Shown here: positions 1 to 8,174 of the stretch, piece after piece
How positions within the stretch are numbered: the first letter of the stretch is position 1
Layout: every line of letters starts with the position of its first letter
NCBI RefSeq assembly: GCF_023555055.1
Contig: NZ_JAMJPL010000001.1
Span: 310,001-374,000 of the forward strand
Source of the DNA: Marinobacter sp. ATCH36
GTDB lineage: Bacteria; Pseudomonadota; Gammaproteobacteria; Pseudomonadales; Oleiphilaceae
Reading direction: 5' to 3'
Length of the DNA: 64,000 bases
The notes under the pieces: model-generated
The model's database searches: none
What the model saw: only the letters and a program-made list of their open reading frames with translations
Told to the model about the DNA's origin: nothing
Position numbers and translations under genes: made by a program

Positions 1-362
1 CTTAACCAGCGATCATTCACCATCAATTCAAGGCCCGTTATCCGTGAGCTATCCAGCACCTTCTGAAGCGAATCAGCGGTTACATTGTCAGATTTTGTCG
101 CCAGATAGGTTGAGATGGCCTGCCGCGCCACAGCGGCGTGCTGGCCTAACAGATCCTCTGCGTAATTACGGTAGGAAGGGATAAGAATGACAAACTCAAT
201 GAGCAGAATGGCAATAAACGCGGCCATGCTCAGATTTCTGCACAGACGGCACGAGATCAGCTGCCGCCACCATTGAGAAACCGACTGCCAGTAATCCGGG
301 TTGCGACGGGCGCGCCGCTCATCACCTCCAAGATCTGTATCAATCCCTGCCGGCGACTTCAT
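1..362 (-). CDS. Membrane protein N-terminus, cut by window edge
   Basis: The open frame runs from an ATG at 362 off the left edge, about 120 codons visible. An AGGAG sits nine bases before this ATG; the ATG just upstream is in another frame and soon stops, so 362 is preferred. The protein has a charged N-terminus, one strong hydrophobic segment near residues 46-64 and then a soluble, probably periplasmic stretch. This layout is common at the N-terminus of sensor kinases, diguanylate cyclases and chemoreceptors, but no catalytic domain is visible, so no function is assigned. Confidence 0.6.
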   Translation of the reverse strand, partial: MKSPAGIDTDLGGDERRARRNPDYWQSVSQWWRQLISCRLCRNLSMAAFIAILLIEFVILIPSYRNYAEDLLGQHAAVARQAISTYLATKSDNVTADSLQKVLDSSRITGLELMVNDRWL

Positions 363-489
363 GAGCCATCGCTCCTGTTTAGTGTGAATAAGGATTCGAC
401 GTATTATCGACACCCCGGAAGGCTGGTTGTTACATGGCAGGCGTGGATCTCTGATTGCCAGGCAGTGGGGACAGTCCCAGAGTTGAAAC

Positions 490-516
490 AAAAAAGGGTG
501 GAGACAAGCTCCACCC
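490..516 (-). terminator. Rho-independent terminator of the tract-protein operon
   Basis: On the minus strand an 8-bp perfect stem (GGGTGGAG/CTCCACCC) with a 5-base loop is followed by TTTTTT. It lies about 80 bases after the cytochrome stop codon and marks the end of the four-gene unit that starts near 4.9 kb. Confidence 0.85.
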
Positions 517-593
517 AAAACGTCGTGACAACCGACGATGCAAAGCGTCACGCAGATCCGGCGCAATAATTCGTCTGGCCCGGAAATCCGGCC

Positions 594-1238
594 TCAGCGC
601 TTCTGGAACGTGTCCTGTTCAATCCGCATGTACTCGGTCAGGGCCGCCAGTTCTTCAGAATCCCAGTCCAGCGGTTCTGCTGCCATGGGAGCCACCATGC
701 AGATCTGGACCATCTCATCCAGATGGACCTTGTCCATACCGAAATCGCTCTTACCCATGGCTACGAAATGTGGGTATTCATTGGCGAAGGTGTCTTTATA
801 CAGGTTACCGCCAGTGTGGCACATGGCACAGGACAGGCCATTGGCAGACAGTGACGTATCGCTGAACAGGGCTTCCCCTTTCTTTGCCAGGGATTCGGCA
901 TCGCCGTCATAGGGTTCATACCCTGCAGGGCGCCGAACGGCCTCTTTCATGGCTTCGGAAGTGCCTTCAGCTTCCCCTTCTGCCTCGCCTTCTCCCTCAG
1001 CCTCACCTTCTCCCTCAGCTTCCCCTTCTGCTTCTCCTTTTGCTTCGCCTTCCGCTTCTCCCTTCGCTTCGCCTTCGGCTTCACCCTGCGCAGCTTCCGC
1101 TGAAGGAATCAGCCCAAGCCCGTTTTCCGATACGGCTGACATACCCGCCATAGCCACTACCGTCATCACGGGCACCGACACCATAAGATTTCGGGAAAGC
1201 TTGCGGAGGAGTTCTTTACGATGACTTTCAGTATCCAT
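594..1238 (-). CDS. Exported c-type cytochrome with Glu-rich alternating tract
   Basis: A 214-residue protein. Residues 1-50 form a basic, then hydrophobic export leader with LLRKL at 10-14 and a likely signal-peptidase site after AEA near 49. Residues 52-92 alternate strictly between Gly/Ala and Glu/Lys (41 residues, 18 Glu, 2 Lys). The rest is a class I-like cytochrome c domain with haem motif CAMCH at 137-141 and Met residues downstream that could be the sixth ligand. The start at 1238 has GGAGAG upstream; a longer frame to 1490 only overlaps the DinB-like gene. It is the last gene of the operon. A periplasmic electron-transfer role is inferred from the family. The acidic tract is shared with the small protein at 1999-2283 and may be modified by the ligase upstream. 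Confidence 0.85.
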   Translation of the reverse strand: MDTESHRKELLRKLSRNLMVSVPVMTVVAMAGMSAVSENGLGLIPSAEAAQGEAEGEAKGEAEGEAKGEAEGEAEGEGEAEGEGEAEGEAEGTSEAMKEAVRRPAGYEPYDGDAESLAKKGEALFSDTSLSANGLSCAMCHTGGNLYKDTFANEYPHFVAMGKSDFGMDKVHLDEMVQICMVAPMAAEPLDWDSEELAALTEYMRIEQDTFQKR

Positions 1239-1290
1239 TTGATCTCTCCGATCATCATTGGTTATTGGATTTCTTGCATGAACCCCGGGC

Positions 1291-1854
1291 TCACGCGGTC
1301 CTTGCCATCTGCATTTGCAACTTCTGCTGGTGACGCAAAGTTGAAGGGTGAACGCCAAACCCATCACTGACTTCAACTCCGCCCTGTTCCGCCAACATCG
1401 CGATAATCGCCATGTGGTGAACGGTGTGGCTGGCCAGGAACACCAGTTCCCGGTCGATGCTGGTGGCGACAGTGCGCCGCTGGTCATCACTGAGATGCTC
1501 CATCGTCAGTGATGTGTTCTGAGGCACATCAGCAAGACGAGCCAGCGAATTGTTGATGGCAAGAAGCCTGTTACAGGCAGCGTGGTTATCCTGCTCAAGG
1601 CTTTCTTCGCGCTGCCTCTTCTCATAGTCGAGCGGCCCGGCGGATCGCCCGTTAACAGCCTTCAGAAGAGCCATATAGTGGTCGATGATATGGCGCACAT
1701 GTTTGCCGATGACGTGCTGCTTTTTCGCTCCGAACGTTTGCCGATACAGCAGTCCCGGCATCACTACAAGCAGCTCTGCAAGCTGGTTGATGGCGTGGGC
1801 ATTTTCGGCAATAAGCTCTTCACAATTAACAGACCCGGAACTTGAATTTGGCAT
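1291..1854 (-). CDS. DinB-like four-helix protein
   Basis: 187 residues with the helical layout and spaced histidines of the DinB/YfiT metal-binding fold: HVRHIIDHY near residues 51-59 and SHTVHHMAI near 142-150. These histidines would form a three-His metal site. Members of this fold include thiol-dependent transferases such as bacillithiol and mycothiol enzymes, but many have no known reaction, so no substrate is proposed. GGTGAAG lies upstream of the ATG. It sits between the two tract proteins in one transcription unit, 52 bp before the cytochrome start, which suggests a role in the same process. There is no signal peptide, so it should be cytoplasmic. Confidence 0.75.
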   Translation of the reverse strand: MPNSSSGSVNCEELIAENAHAINQLAELLVVMPGLLYRQTFGAKKQHVIGKHVRHIIDHYMALLKAVNGRSAGPLDYEKRQREESLEQDNHAACNRLLAINNSLARLADVPQNTSLTMEHLSDDQRRTVATSIDRELVFLASHTVHHMAIIAMLAEQGGVEVSDGFGVHPSTLRHQQKLQMQMARTA

Positions 1855-1998
1855 TTTTCTTCACCCGTATCGTCTGGGTTGATTCGTTCGCTGAAAGCAG
1901 CAAGGGAGCGGCAGGTCGAGCCCGGCGCCAGGGTTACGGATAAATCCGGTTCATCCCTGCCCGGGCCACTACCTTTTTCAGGTGCCGCAGATTCCGGC

Positions 1999-2283
1999 TC
2001 AGCCTTCGGCCTCACCCTCTGCTTCACCCTCACCTTCGCCTTCTCCTTCACCCTCGGCTTCGCCCTTGGCCTCTCCCTCGGCTTCTCCTTTAGCCTCGCC
2101 TTCTGCTTCCGCTTCTGCCTCACCAGCTGCAAGCATCATGTACTCGCTTTCTGCGGTTACCTCTGCCGCACTGGCCGTACCGAACGCTGAAGCACCCACT
2201 ACAATGGCCAGCATCGGCCCGGTGTAGGTGATGCCCCTGGCGAGCTTTCTCAGCAACTGTCTTTTCTGAGTATCTCTGGACAT
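1999..2283 (-). CDS. Exported Gly/Ala-Glu/Lys alternating tract protein, candidate modified precursor
   Basis: 94 residues with a strong GGAGAGG ribosome site. Residues 1-40 are a leader with LLRKL at 10-14 (same positions as in the cytochrome of this operon), a hydrophobic core and a likely cleavage site after ASA. Residues 54-94 are a strict alternation of Gly/Ala and Glu/Lys that runs to the stop: 41 residues, 18 Glu, 2 Lys eight residues apart. There is no other domain. The gene starts 61 bp after a TTL-PqqD-HprK fusion gene. I infer a precursor or scaffold whose Glu side chains are ligase substrates; a simple acidic cation-binding peptide is the alternative. Beyond the UGA, the +1 frame stays open into the DinB-like gene (see findings). 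Confidence 0.7.
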   Translation of the reverse strand: MSRDTQKRQLLRKLARGITYTGPMLAIVVGASAFGTASAAEVTAESEYMMLAAGEAEAEAEGEAKGEAEGEAKGEAEGEGEGEGEGEAEGEAEG

Positions 2284-2316
2284 GATTTTCCTCTCCTATC
2301 CATTTCTCTGGTTAAC

Positions 2317-2336
2317 TCCGGGCATGCATGCCCGGA
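2317..2336. promoter_or_regulatory. Perfect 20-bp palindrome between ligase and tract-protein genes
   Basis: TCCGGGCATGCATGCCCGGA is fully self-complementary and lies 8 bases after the ligase stop codon and before the tract-protein ribosome site. No T-run follows. It could be an mRNA processing or stabilising hairpin that gives the small protein more message than the enzyme, or a dimeric-regulator operator. Confidence 0.5.
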
Positions 2337-2344
2337 CCTTCAGG

Positions 2345-4771
2345 CTACTGCCCGAATGCTCTGTCTGCCTCTGGCCGGCCCACACCTGACAACTGCGCCA
2401 CAACGCCATCAAGGTTATCTGCGTCGACCAGGTATCGATCTGCTGTCTCAAGCCATTCGGCAAGCCGCGAAAATCCGGCTGTATCCAAAGGGCGCCCGTC
2501 AGGGCCACAGCAGCCGGGGATGAGATAGCGCATGGCTTCACTCACCGACACAGCACAAAGAGGCGCCTTCTGTTGCGCAGATAACTGGCCGGGTATAAGC
2601 ACGGTATTGACCCGGTACGCCTGCCCGACCATTCCCTGGGATGCAGGGTGCAGCATGACCTCATGACCATCCTTGGCGGAATGCACGGGAAAACTGCCCG
2701 GGGGTGCAAGATTGACGGCCCTGGCGTGGGGCACCTGCGCAGGCAGGCCAAGTGAAAACAGGGCTGTGTCCGGCTCCGCCGGAATCCTCAGAGCCCGGCC
2801 AAAATTCGCGCCCATGTGACTGGCCAACGCCAGCGCCGGCGCATCACCAAGTCCGGGATCGCTGTTGGCTACCAGCACGGCGCTCTCCGGATCGTCCGAC
2901 CGGGCAACAAGACCGGCGTCAATGATGATGTCGCCTTCGTCTGCCGCGTGGCCGGTCAGGCAACCCACAACCGCCGGTGCCAGCCGGGAAAGGGCGAGCC
3001 GTGATTGCACTACCTTGCCGTCCAGGATCAGGGTGTAGCCTGGGATGTCACGTACGATCTCAAGCCTTGAACGAGTACCTGGCCGGCTTTTCGACTCAAG
3101 GGGAAGTAATAACGCTCCAATCCGGCTCACTACCGCCGGGCTGTCGGTAAACAGCTCTACATGGAACCCGCCGCATTCGAGAACGCATGAATAGGGCTCG
3201 GATACCTGCGGGAGCGGAATATTCCGTGTAGAGGAACGCTCCGTGGCAGGGGTGTCACCGGCGCTCGCCTGGACCAGAAAACCGTTGTTGGCCCACTCCG
3301 CCAGCGAATTCCAGACATCACGACGAATGGTCCAGGTGTCGGGCTCTGCAGAAGCGTTCTGCCTGGCTGACTGTGTCAGGGCATCGGCGATGTCGTCCGG
3401 CGCAATGCCGTCCGTGGCCATCAGCCAGATCAGAGAGGCGATTTCGTTCAGAACGCTGAGATGGCCCAGCCGGGTATCATAGACATACACCCGATCATCA
3501 CTGATCATATCCTCGGCACACCGGCGCTGCAGGGTTGGCTGGGATAAATCGTCGCCTGCAAGGGCCTTGGCTACAACCCAGTCTTCCAGGCGGGGCAGCG
3601 TATAAAAGGGAAGATAGGCAGCGGGGTTTTCCGAGGGCAACAGCCGTTTGAAGTTACCCGCCCGGGCCAGCTCGTTCTCCGTTTCCAGGATTAACTGCTG
3701 CTCCGGAGATGCACCAGGGACGGGTTCAGGCTTGCCATTGAGCCCCACCAGGCTCACCAGGTCCGCCACCAGCGTGCCCTTGACACCCTCTTCGATATCA
3801 CCGCCGCTTTCCGGGCCGGCACAGACGTCCAGGGACGGGCTCAGATTGCATTCCAGAACCCAGGGTTTGAGCTTGTCGTCGACCAGGCAGTCGATCCCTA
3901 GCAGCTCATAACAACCGCGAGTGTCAGCCCCTATGGCTCTGGCGCGCTCCCGCATGGATTCAACTGCAGACAGGCAGGTCAGGGCAACTATATCCTCAAC
4001 CCTGTCGAACAGAGCGCCATCATCGTGCCCCTGTTCCCTCAGCCAGGCCCGGTAGCGGTCCAGATCCACAAACTCCACAGGTACATCGGCATCGAGATTC
4101 AGCGCGTTCACATCCGGGTTGGTGAGGTAACTGTAGGGGTTGTCTGCATTTTCTTCGTCGTAAGGGGCAGAGGCGAGCTTGGCAAAGCCCTGGCGATACA
4201 GATACACCCGCAGAGGTTCGACCGATGTGACCGCCACGTACAACCGCAGAACGTACTTGCGCCCGTGCATGGTATGAGGGTTCTCAATGTACTCCTGCAC
4301 CATCCAGGACGAATCCATCGGCACATTGGCAGGGTCTTTCACCAACTGGATGCCCTTGCCACGGGCTGCATTCTTGGGCTTCAGGATCCAGCGTTTGGAA
4401 GGTTCATCCAGTGCTTCCTGCTGGAAGGCATGATAGTCCCCGGGCATGGAGTAAACTCGCGGGAAGAATTTCAGGCGGTCACCGAGACCAGTGTATCCGT
4501 TATCCTGAAGACTCACCCGATCACGAAGCGTCAAAAGGCTCTGGTAGAGCCGGCTTTTGACCGTCAGGGCATTATTGCCCGGAATATGGTTTATCCTGCG
4601 ATCGGGCCCGATGTGCCTGAAAAATTCCGGATCAGGCATACCCGTATACCAGCACGCATCCCACGCGTCCGGGCTGTCGCCCTTCTGCCAACGGTCTTTA
4701 TCCAGTGATTCTTCGAAAAAGCGGTCTTGCTCGTAGCTGCGGTTGCCGCCCACCCAGTAGTGTCGAGTCAT
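2345..4771 (-). CDS. TTL-type ATP-grasp ligase fused to PqqD-like and HprK-related domains
   Basis: 808 residues from the ATG at 4771, preceded by GGGAG; an in-frame ATG at 4822 has no good ribosome site. Residues about 100-345 match the tubulin-tyrosine-ligase ATP-grasp fold: KPKNAARGKGI at 131-141, a central WMVQEYI at 156-162, and the metal/ATP motif LKPWVLECNLSPS at 301-313. Residues about 418-500 resemble PqqD (LNEIASLIWLMATDG), a domain that in RiPP pathways binds leader peptides. Residues about 525-800 resemble HprK-related proteins, but no intact Walker A glycine-lysine loop is visible, so this part is probably non-catalytic. TTL-family enzymes add amino acids to Glu side chains or C-termini; action on the Glu-rich tract proteins encoded downstream is inferred from gene order and chemistry. 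It is the first gene of the operon. Confidence 0.8.
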   Translation of the reverse strand: MTRHYWVGGNRSYEQDRFFEESLDKDRWQKGDSPDAWDACWYTGMPDPEFFRHIGPDRRINHIPGNNALTVKSRLYQSLLTLRDRVSLQDNGYTGLGDRLKFFPRVYSMPGDYHAFQQEALDEPSKRWILKPKNAARGKGIQLVKDPANVPMDSSWMVQEYIENPHTMHGRKYVLRLYVAVTSVEPLRVYLYRQGFAKLASAPYDEENADNPYSYLTNPDVNALNLDADVPVEFVDLDRYRAWLREQGHDDGALFDRVEDIVALTCLSAVESMRERARAIGADTRGCYELLGIDCLVDDKLKPWVLECNLSPSLDVCAGPESGGDIEEGVKGTLVADLVSLVGLNGKPEPVPGASPEQQLILETENELARAGNFKRLLPSENPAAYLPFYTLPRLEDWVVAKALAGDDLSQPTLQRRCAEDMISDDRVYVYDTRLGHLSVLNEIASLIWLMATDGIAPDDIADALTQSARQNASAEPDTWTIRRDVWNSLAEWANNGFLVQASAGDTPATERSSTRNIPLPQVSEPYSCVLECGGFHVELFTDSPAVVSRIGALLLPLESKSRPGTRSRLEIVRDIPGYTLILDGKVVQSRLALSRLAPAVVGCLTGHAADEGDIIIDAGLVARSDDPESAVLVANSDPGLGDAPALALASHMGANFGRALRIPAEPDTALFSLGLPAQVPHARAVNLAPPGSFPVHSAKDGHEVMLHPASQGMVGQAYRVNTVLIPGQLSAQQKAPLCAVSVSEAMRYLIPGCCGPDGRPLDTAGFSRLAEWLETADRYLVDADNLDGVVAQLSGVGRPEADRAFGQ

Positions 4772-4937
4772 GTCGAACTGTTCTCCCTTGCGCCCTGAAC
4801 CTGTCTTTATTCTCTGTTGCACATCCGCATGGACACACCAGATCAGCGGGTGTTACAGAACTAAGGCAATTAGTTACCACTAACAGGCAAGACACACGGA
4901 ACCCGGAGTTGTTACAAATGGGAGATATGGCGGAGTA

Positions 4938-4966
4938 ATTATAATGGGGTGGTTCTGATGAGGTAA
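4938..4966 (-). promoter_or_regulatory. Candidate sigma-70 promoter for the ligase operon
   Basis: On the minus strand a perfect TATAAT (4943-4938) lies 17 bases after TTACCT (4966-4961), a weak -35. Transcription would begin near 4930 and read the ligase gene. A TTAGT-N4-ACTAA dyad at 4870-4883 lies in the leader. This is based on consensus spacing only. Confidence 0.4.
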
Positions 4967-4971
4967 TGGAT

Positions 4972-4998
4972 CCGCCAGCTCAGGGGCCTGGCTGGCGG
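4972..4998. other. Hairpin after oleate hydratase
   Basis: An 8-bp perfect stem (CCGCCAGC/GCTGGCGG, 11-base loop) lies 17 bases beyond the oleate hydratase stop codon. No T-run follows on either strand, so it may be a weak terminator or a 3' mRNA-stabilising structure. Confidence 0.35.
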
Positions 4999-5014
4999 CT
5001 TCGAGCACCTGGCG

Positions 5015-7033
5015 TCAGCGACGCCCGCGCAGCTTGCTCAACACACCCTGAACCCAGTCCCTGGCTTCATCCAGCGTGTGATTGTCTTCGACAAGCCCAC
5101 GAAGAGCTTGAACCTGCTGCTCGAACAGTCCTGGCCGGCTCAGCTCCTCAGCGTTTTCATCGGGGCCCAGCGGCAGGATATGCTCGAAATAGGTGCCACC
5201 GAGAACGCGACGCAGAAAACCTTCGCCCAGAAACGCTTCGTCGCTGTTCAGGGTGCGGGTTGCCCTCAGCAGTCGGCGGATATCGTACTGGCCCGGGTAA
5301 ATGTCGGGCACCTGCTTGTTGATGCCAAGCAGGCTGTAGACCCCGACCCGGGCTGTGCGCACCGAGCTTTCCAGGGTGAACACCACATCGTTGTGGGTTT
5401 CCACAAATTGCCCCATTAACGCCAGGTTGGTACAACCTTCAGGCACTACCCACGGCCGGTCTCCTTTGGCGCGGGGCATGAATTGCGCCGTGATGTAGGG
5501 CATCAATGCAACTCGGGTTTTGGTGGCGGCAATCACCTCATCGACCTGATCAATCAGACCCAGGTGAAAACACATTTCCGTCAGCACCTCCCTGCCGGTG
5601 CATTCGGGCATGGTTTTTTTCACGTAGTCACCGGGCTTGTCCATCAACAACGCGTAGGTCCAGAGCACAAGCACGTCATCAGGCTGGTTGGGGAAGTGGG
5701 GCTGGCGGTTGCAGGTGAAGCTCATCAGCCAGGCTGAATCGGTAAAGGTGATAATCCCACCGGTTGCCGTGAAACCGGAATAGGGGTCGTTGACCGACAG
5801 CTCTTTAAGTTTGTCCATCAGGGGGGAGGGCTTACAGGTCAGAGTGACGGACTCCCAGGTTGACCCGGCTATGTTGCCGCAGAACTTCTCGGGCCGGCCA
5901 AACACTTCCGATTGCTGCGACAGGTTTTTCCAAAGCTGCCAGCCTGAACCGGGGCCTGCCTCTTCGTTTTCTTTCAGTTTCGGCGCCGTATCGTCATCGC
6001 CGTAGGCAGTGTCTTCGGTCATCGAGCCGGTGGTGACAAACACCAGATCGCGCCCGCCGATGTTAATGGTTTTGTCACCCCTGCTGCTATCGCACTGGAT
6101 CGCCGTGACAGTTCTGGCGGTATCAGAGGTCCCCATCTCCAGGTTCTCGACAGTGGTATCGTACTGAATGTTAACGCCCTGATCCTTCAACCAGTCCATC
6201 AATGGACGCACAAAGGCGTCGTATTGATTGTATTTGGGGAAAACGAGCGACGTCATGTCGTTAAGTCCGTCCATCAGGTGCAGGAAACGATGCATATAGA
6301 GTTTCATTTCAAGCACGGAATGCCAGTTCTGGAAGGCGAACATAGTGCGCCAGAAGGTGTAGAAGTTGCTGGTCAGAAACCCTTCGCTGAACCACTCTTC
6401 TACCGTGATGTCGTCCAAGTCCTCTTTGCGTGCGAGCAAAAGCCTGACCACTTCCAGTTGCTGCCGTTTGGTCAGCCCCATGGTCGAAAAGTCCTTGATC
6501 TGGCCCTGCTTCTCGAGCAGACGTGCCTTGGACCAGTTCTTGTCGGCATCGTTTACGATCCGGTATTCATCCAGCACGGTGAAGGGCTCTGGCAGCTCCA
6601 GGGCCGGTATCTCCGAGAACACATCCCAGAAATTCTGATAGGTCATCTCCATTTCCCGACCACCGCGCACGATATAACCATCTTCGGCGTTGCCGGCACC
6701 ATCAAGGGAGCCACCTTCGATTTCCTGCTCTTCCAGGAAGGTGATATTGCCCGCTGGCATGTGCCCGTCGCGGATCAGAAAGAAAGCGGCGGACAGACCG
6801 GCGATACCGCTTCCCACAATCCAGGCACGCCGGTCAGCGACGCCTTCGGTGGGAAGCGGGCGATTATTGACATAAGCACCGTGCAGATCCGCTGGTGGAA
6901 GCGGCGTATCGGTCCCGTTGTGCAGATGCTGTGAGGAGGCATCCGGAGTTACACCGACGCCCTGCGCCTCTAGTGCGTCGACATGGGCTTGTAGTTTTGA
7001 AGATGGTATTTTGGGGATATCTGAACTGGCCAT
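5015..7033 (-). CDS. ohyA: Oleate hydratase
   Basis: 672 residues, close to the usual length of the larger oleate hydratases. The enzyme adds water to the cis-9 double bond of oleate to give 10-hydroxystearate, using FAD structurally; in this family it acts on free fatty acids at the membrane surface. An FAD-binding glycine motif [11 protein letters not shown] occurs near residue 73, followed by the [12 protein letters not shown] and [15 protein letters not shown] segments typical of this myosin-cross-reactive-antigen family. The start at 7033 has AGGAGA upstream. It is divergent from decayed genes, with a 14-bp palindrome in its upstream region suggesting repression by a dimeric regulator, perhaps fatty-acid responsive. 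Confidence 0.93.
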   Translation of the reverse strand: MASSDIPKIPSSKLQAHVDALEAQGVGVTPDASSQHLHNGTDTPLPPADLHGAYVNNRPLPTEGVADRRAWIVGSGIAGLSAAFFLIRDGHMPAGNITFLEEQEIEGGSLDGAGNAEDGYIVRGGREMEMTYQNFWDVFSEIPALELPEPFTVLDEYRIVNDADKNWSKARLLEKQGQIKDFSTMGLTKRQQLEVVRLLLARKEDLDDITVEEWFSEGFLTSNFYTFWRTMFAFQNWHSVLEMKLYMHRFLHLMDGLNDMTSLVFPKYNQYDAFVRPLMDWLKDQGVNIQYDTTVENLEMGTSDTARTVTAIQCDSSRGDKTINIGGRDLVFVTTGSMTEDTAYGDDDTAPKLKENEEAGPGSGWQLWKNLSQQSEVFGRPEKFCGNIAGSTWESVTLTCKPSPLMDKLKELSVNDPYSGFTATGGIITFTDSAWLMSFTCNRQPHFPNQPDDVLVLWTYALLMDKPGDYVKKTMPECTGREVLTEMCFHLGLIDQVDEVIAATKTRVALMPYITAQFMPRAKGDRPWVVPEGCTNLALMGQFVETHNDVVFTLESSVRTARVGVYSLLGINKQVPDIYPGQYDIRRLLRATRTLNSDEAFLGEGFLRRVLGGTYFEHILPLGPDENAEELSRPGLFEQQVQALRGLVEDNHTLDEARDWVQGVLSKLRGRR

Positions 7034-7055
7034 TCCAGGATCTCCTTTCCTGAGA

Positions 7056-7069
7056 GACGAATATTCGTC
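7056..7069. promoter_or_regulatory. Palindromic operator upstream of oleate hydratase
   Basis: GACGAATATTCGTC is a perfect 14-bp palindrome 23 bases before the oleate hydratase start codon, where it would overlap the promoter or 5' leader. The size fits a TetR-type dimer. No regulator gene is adjacent, so the binder is unknown. Confidence 0.5.
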
Positions 7070-7131
7070 CTAGTATGGCCTCATGAGCTCGGGTTACGCG
7101 TGACACACATCAATCTGGCCTGCTGGAAATC

Positions 7132-7345
7132 ATGCTCGATACTTCTATGGAGGCCCTGATTGCGATCGGTGCCTTGGCAAAAGAAGCCGCCACCCATCCG
7201 CTATTACCAGCGGCGGCGACTGCTACCGCTTCCGCAGAAACCTTTGGGCGGTATCCGGCGCTACGATGACAACGACGTGGCCGAGCACAAACTGACCGAT
7301 GTGCGGGGCAGGATCGCCGAAGCGCGGCATGGGAGTCATTATGGG
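7132..7345 (+). pseudogene. MerR-family regulator remnant
   Basis: The first frame reads ALIAIGALAKEAATH, the start of a MerR helix-turn-helix. A shift near 7195 then gives IRYYQRRRLLPLPQKPLGG and IRRYDDNDV, the rest of the winged helix. AEHKLTDVRGRIAE follows directly, a segment that in mercury-type MerR proteins lies some 40 residues further on. So the gene has at least one frameshift and lacks the middle of the protein, including the conserved CEEA region. After about 7345 no similarity can be followed. It cannot make a working regulator. Confidence 0.7.
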
Positions 7346-7411
7346 GGGTGGGCTACGGTTGCTTCCTCGCCCGGACCCTGGCGGCCCAGATTCCCGGGTA
7401 GCAGAACAAAC

Positions 7412-7975
7412 TCACAAATACCGGCTCGACCAAGCCACCAGCATTTCCGCCACATATTCAGCATCTATTGACTTGGAAAGCAGGTGATCGGCGTTATCCA
7501 GGGAGATAAAAATTTCGGGTGCCTGGCAGCCTGAAAGATGGTGGCCGCTTCACTTATATCCACGATCTGATCCACCGGGGAATGGAAAATGACCAGTGCC
7601 TTGCGCAGGTTGCCGATATGATCCGGGGTATTCCATTGCTCCAGATCCGCCAGCATCTGCTGCTTTACGCGGAACTTCCGCCCGGCAAGGGTTACCTCGG
7701 CTTCGCCCGCATCCTGGATCTCGTCGGCCTTGTCATCAAACAGGTGCCGCACGTGCTGGGCCGTGGCCGGTGCGCCAATGGTGGCAACCGCTTCAACCGA
7801 TGCCATGCTTGACGAGAGCCCGCGCGATGCGGGACGCGGCGGCAATGTCCTTGCCACAGGTAAAACAATGGGCCAACAGAGCCATGGCACGAGGCTTGCC
7901 TTCGCGTGGCAACTCCAGCAAGCCGGCAAGATTATGGCCCTGGATGTTTGCAAACTCGACTCTGGATCTTGTCAT
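7412..7975 (-). pseudogene. Alpha/beta hydrolase, decayed
   Basis: The N-terminal 60 codons (7975-7793) read as an alpha/beta hydrolase with ALLAHCFTCGKD, then stop after ALVKHGIG. In the next frame the protein resumes at VEAVATIGAPATAQHVRHL and runs to about 7530, where a second shift is needed to reach ISLDNADHLLSKS and an end at 7412. Between the first two pieces about 65-70 residues expected in this family, including the GHSLGG nucleophile elbow, are missing. The gene therefore has an internal deletion and two frame changes. It lies beside the merR remnant, so this 0.9-kb stretch is decaying as a block. Confidence 0.75.
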
Positions 7976-8174
7976 GGCATTTCCCTGTTAAATAAGTGAT
8001 CTGAACTTTTTGAATTTACATCGCTATAAACACCCACACGACCAATCCGTTACAACCGGATTTTCCTGTACAAATGCCATCGCGCTATAGCGCTCTGTAA
8101 CAAAGGCCTCCCAAGTGTGTCCCTTTGTCCACACAGACAACAAACGATCAGCGCTGGAAAACAGGATTCGCCCC

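Noticed and set aside
949..1153. Plus-strand frames rich in Ala-Ser-Pro across the tract of the cytochrome gene
   Set aside because: They are antisense shadows of the Gly/Ala-Glu repeat; no ribosome site or protein-like ends, and the minus-strand reading has leader, haem motif and good start.
1982..2227. Plus-strand Ala-Ser-Pro repeat frame opposite the 94-residue tract protein
   Set aside because: Same shadow effect of a repetitive gene on the other strand.
4025..4708. 227-codon plus-strand frame opposite the ligase
   Set aside because: Lies wholly within a protein with clear ATP-grasp motifs on the minus strand; its translation resembles no family.
6224..6934. 236-codon plus-strand frame opposite oleate hydratase
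   Set aside because: Long because of high GC; the minus strand encodes a complete, well-known enzyme.
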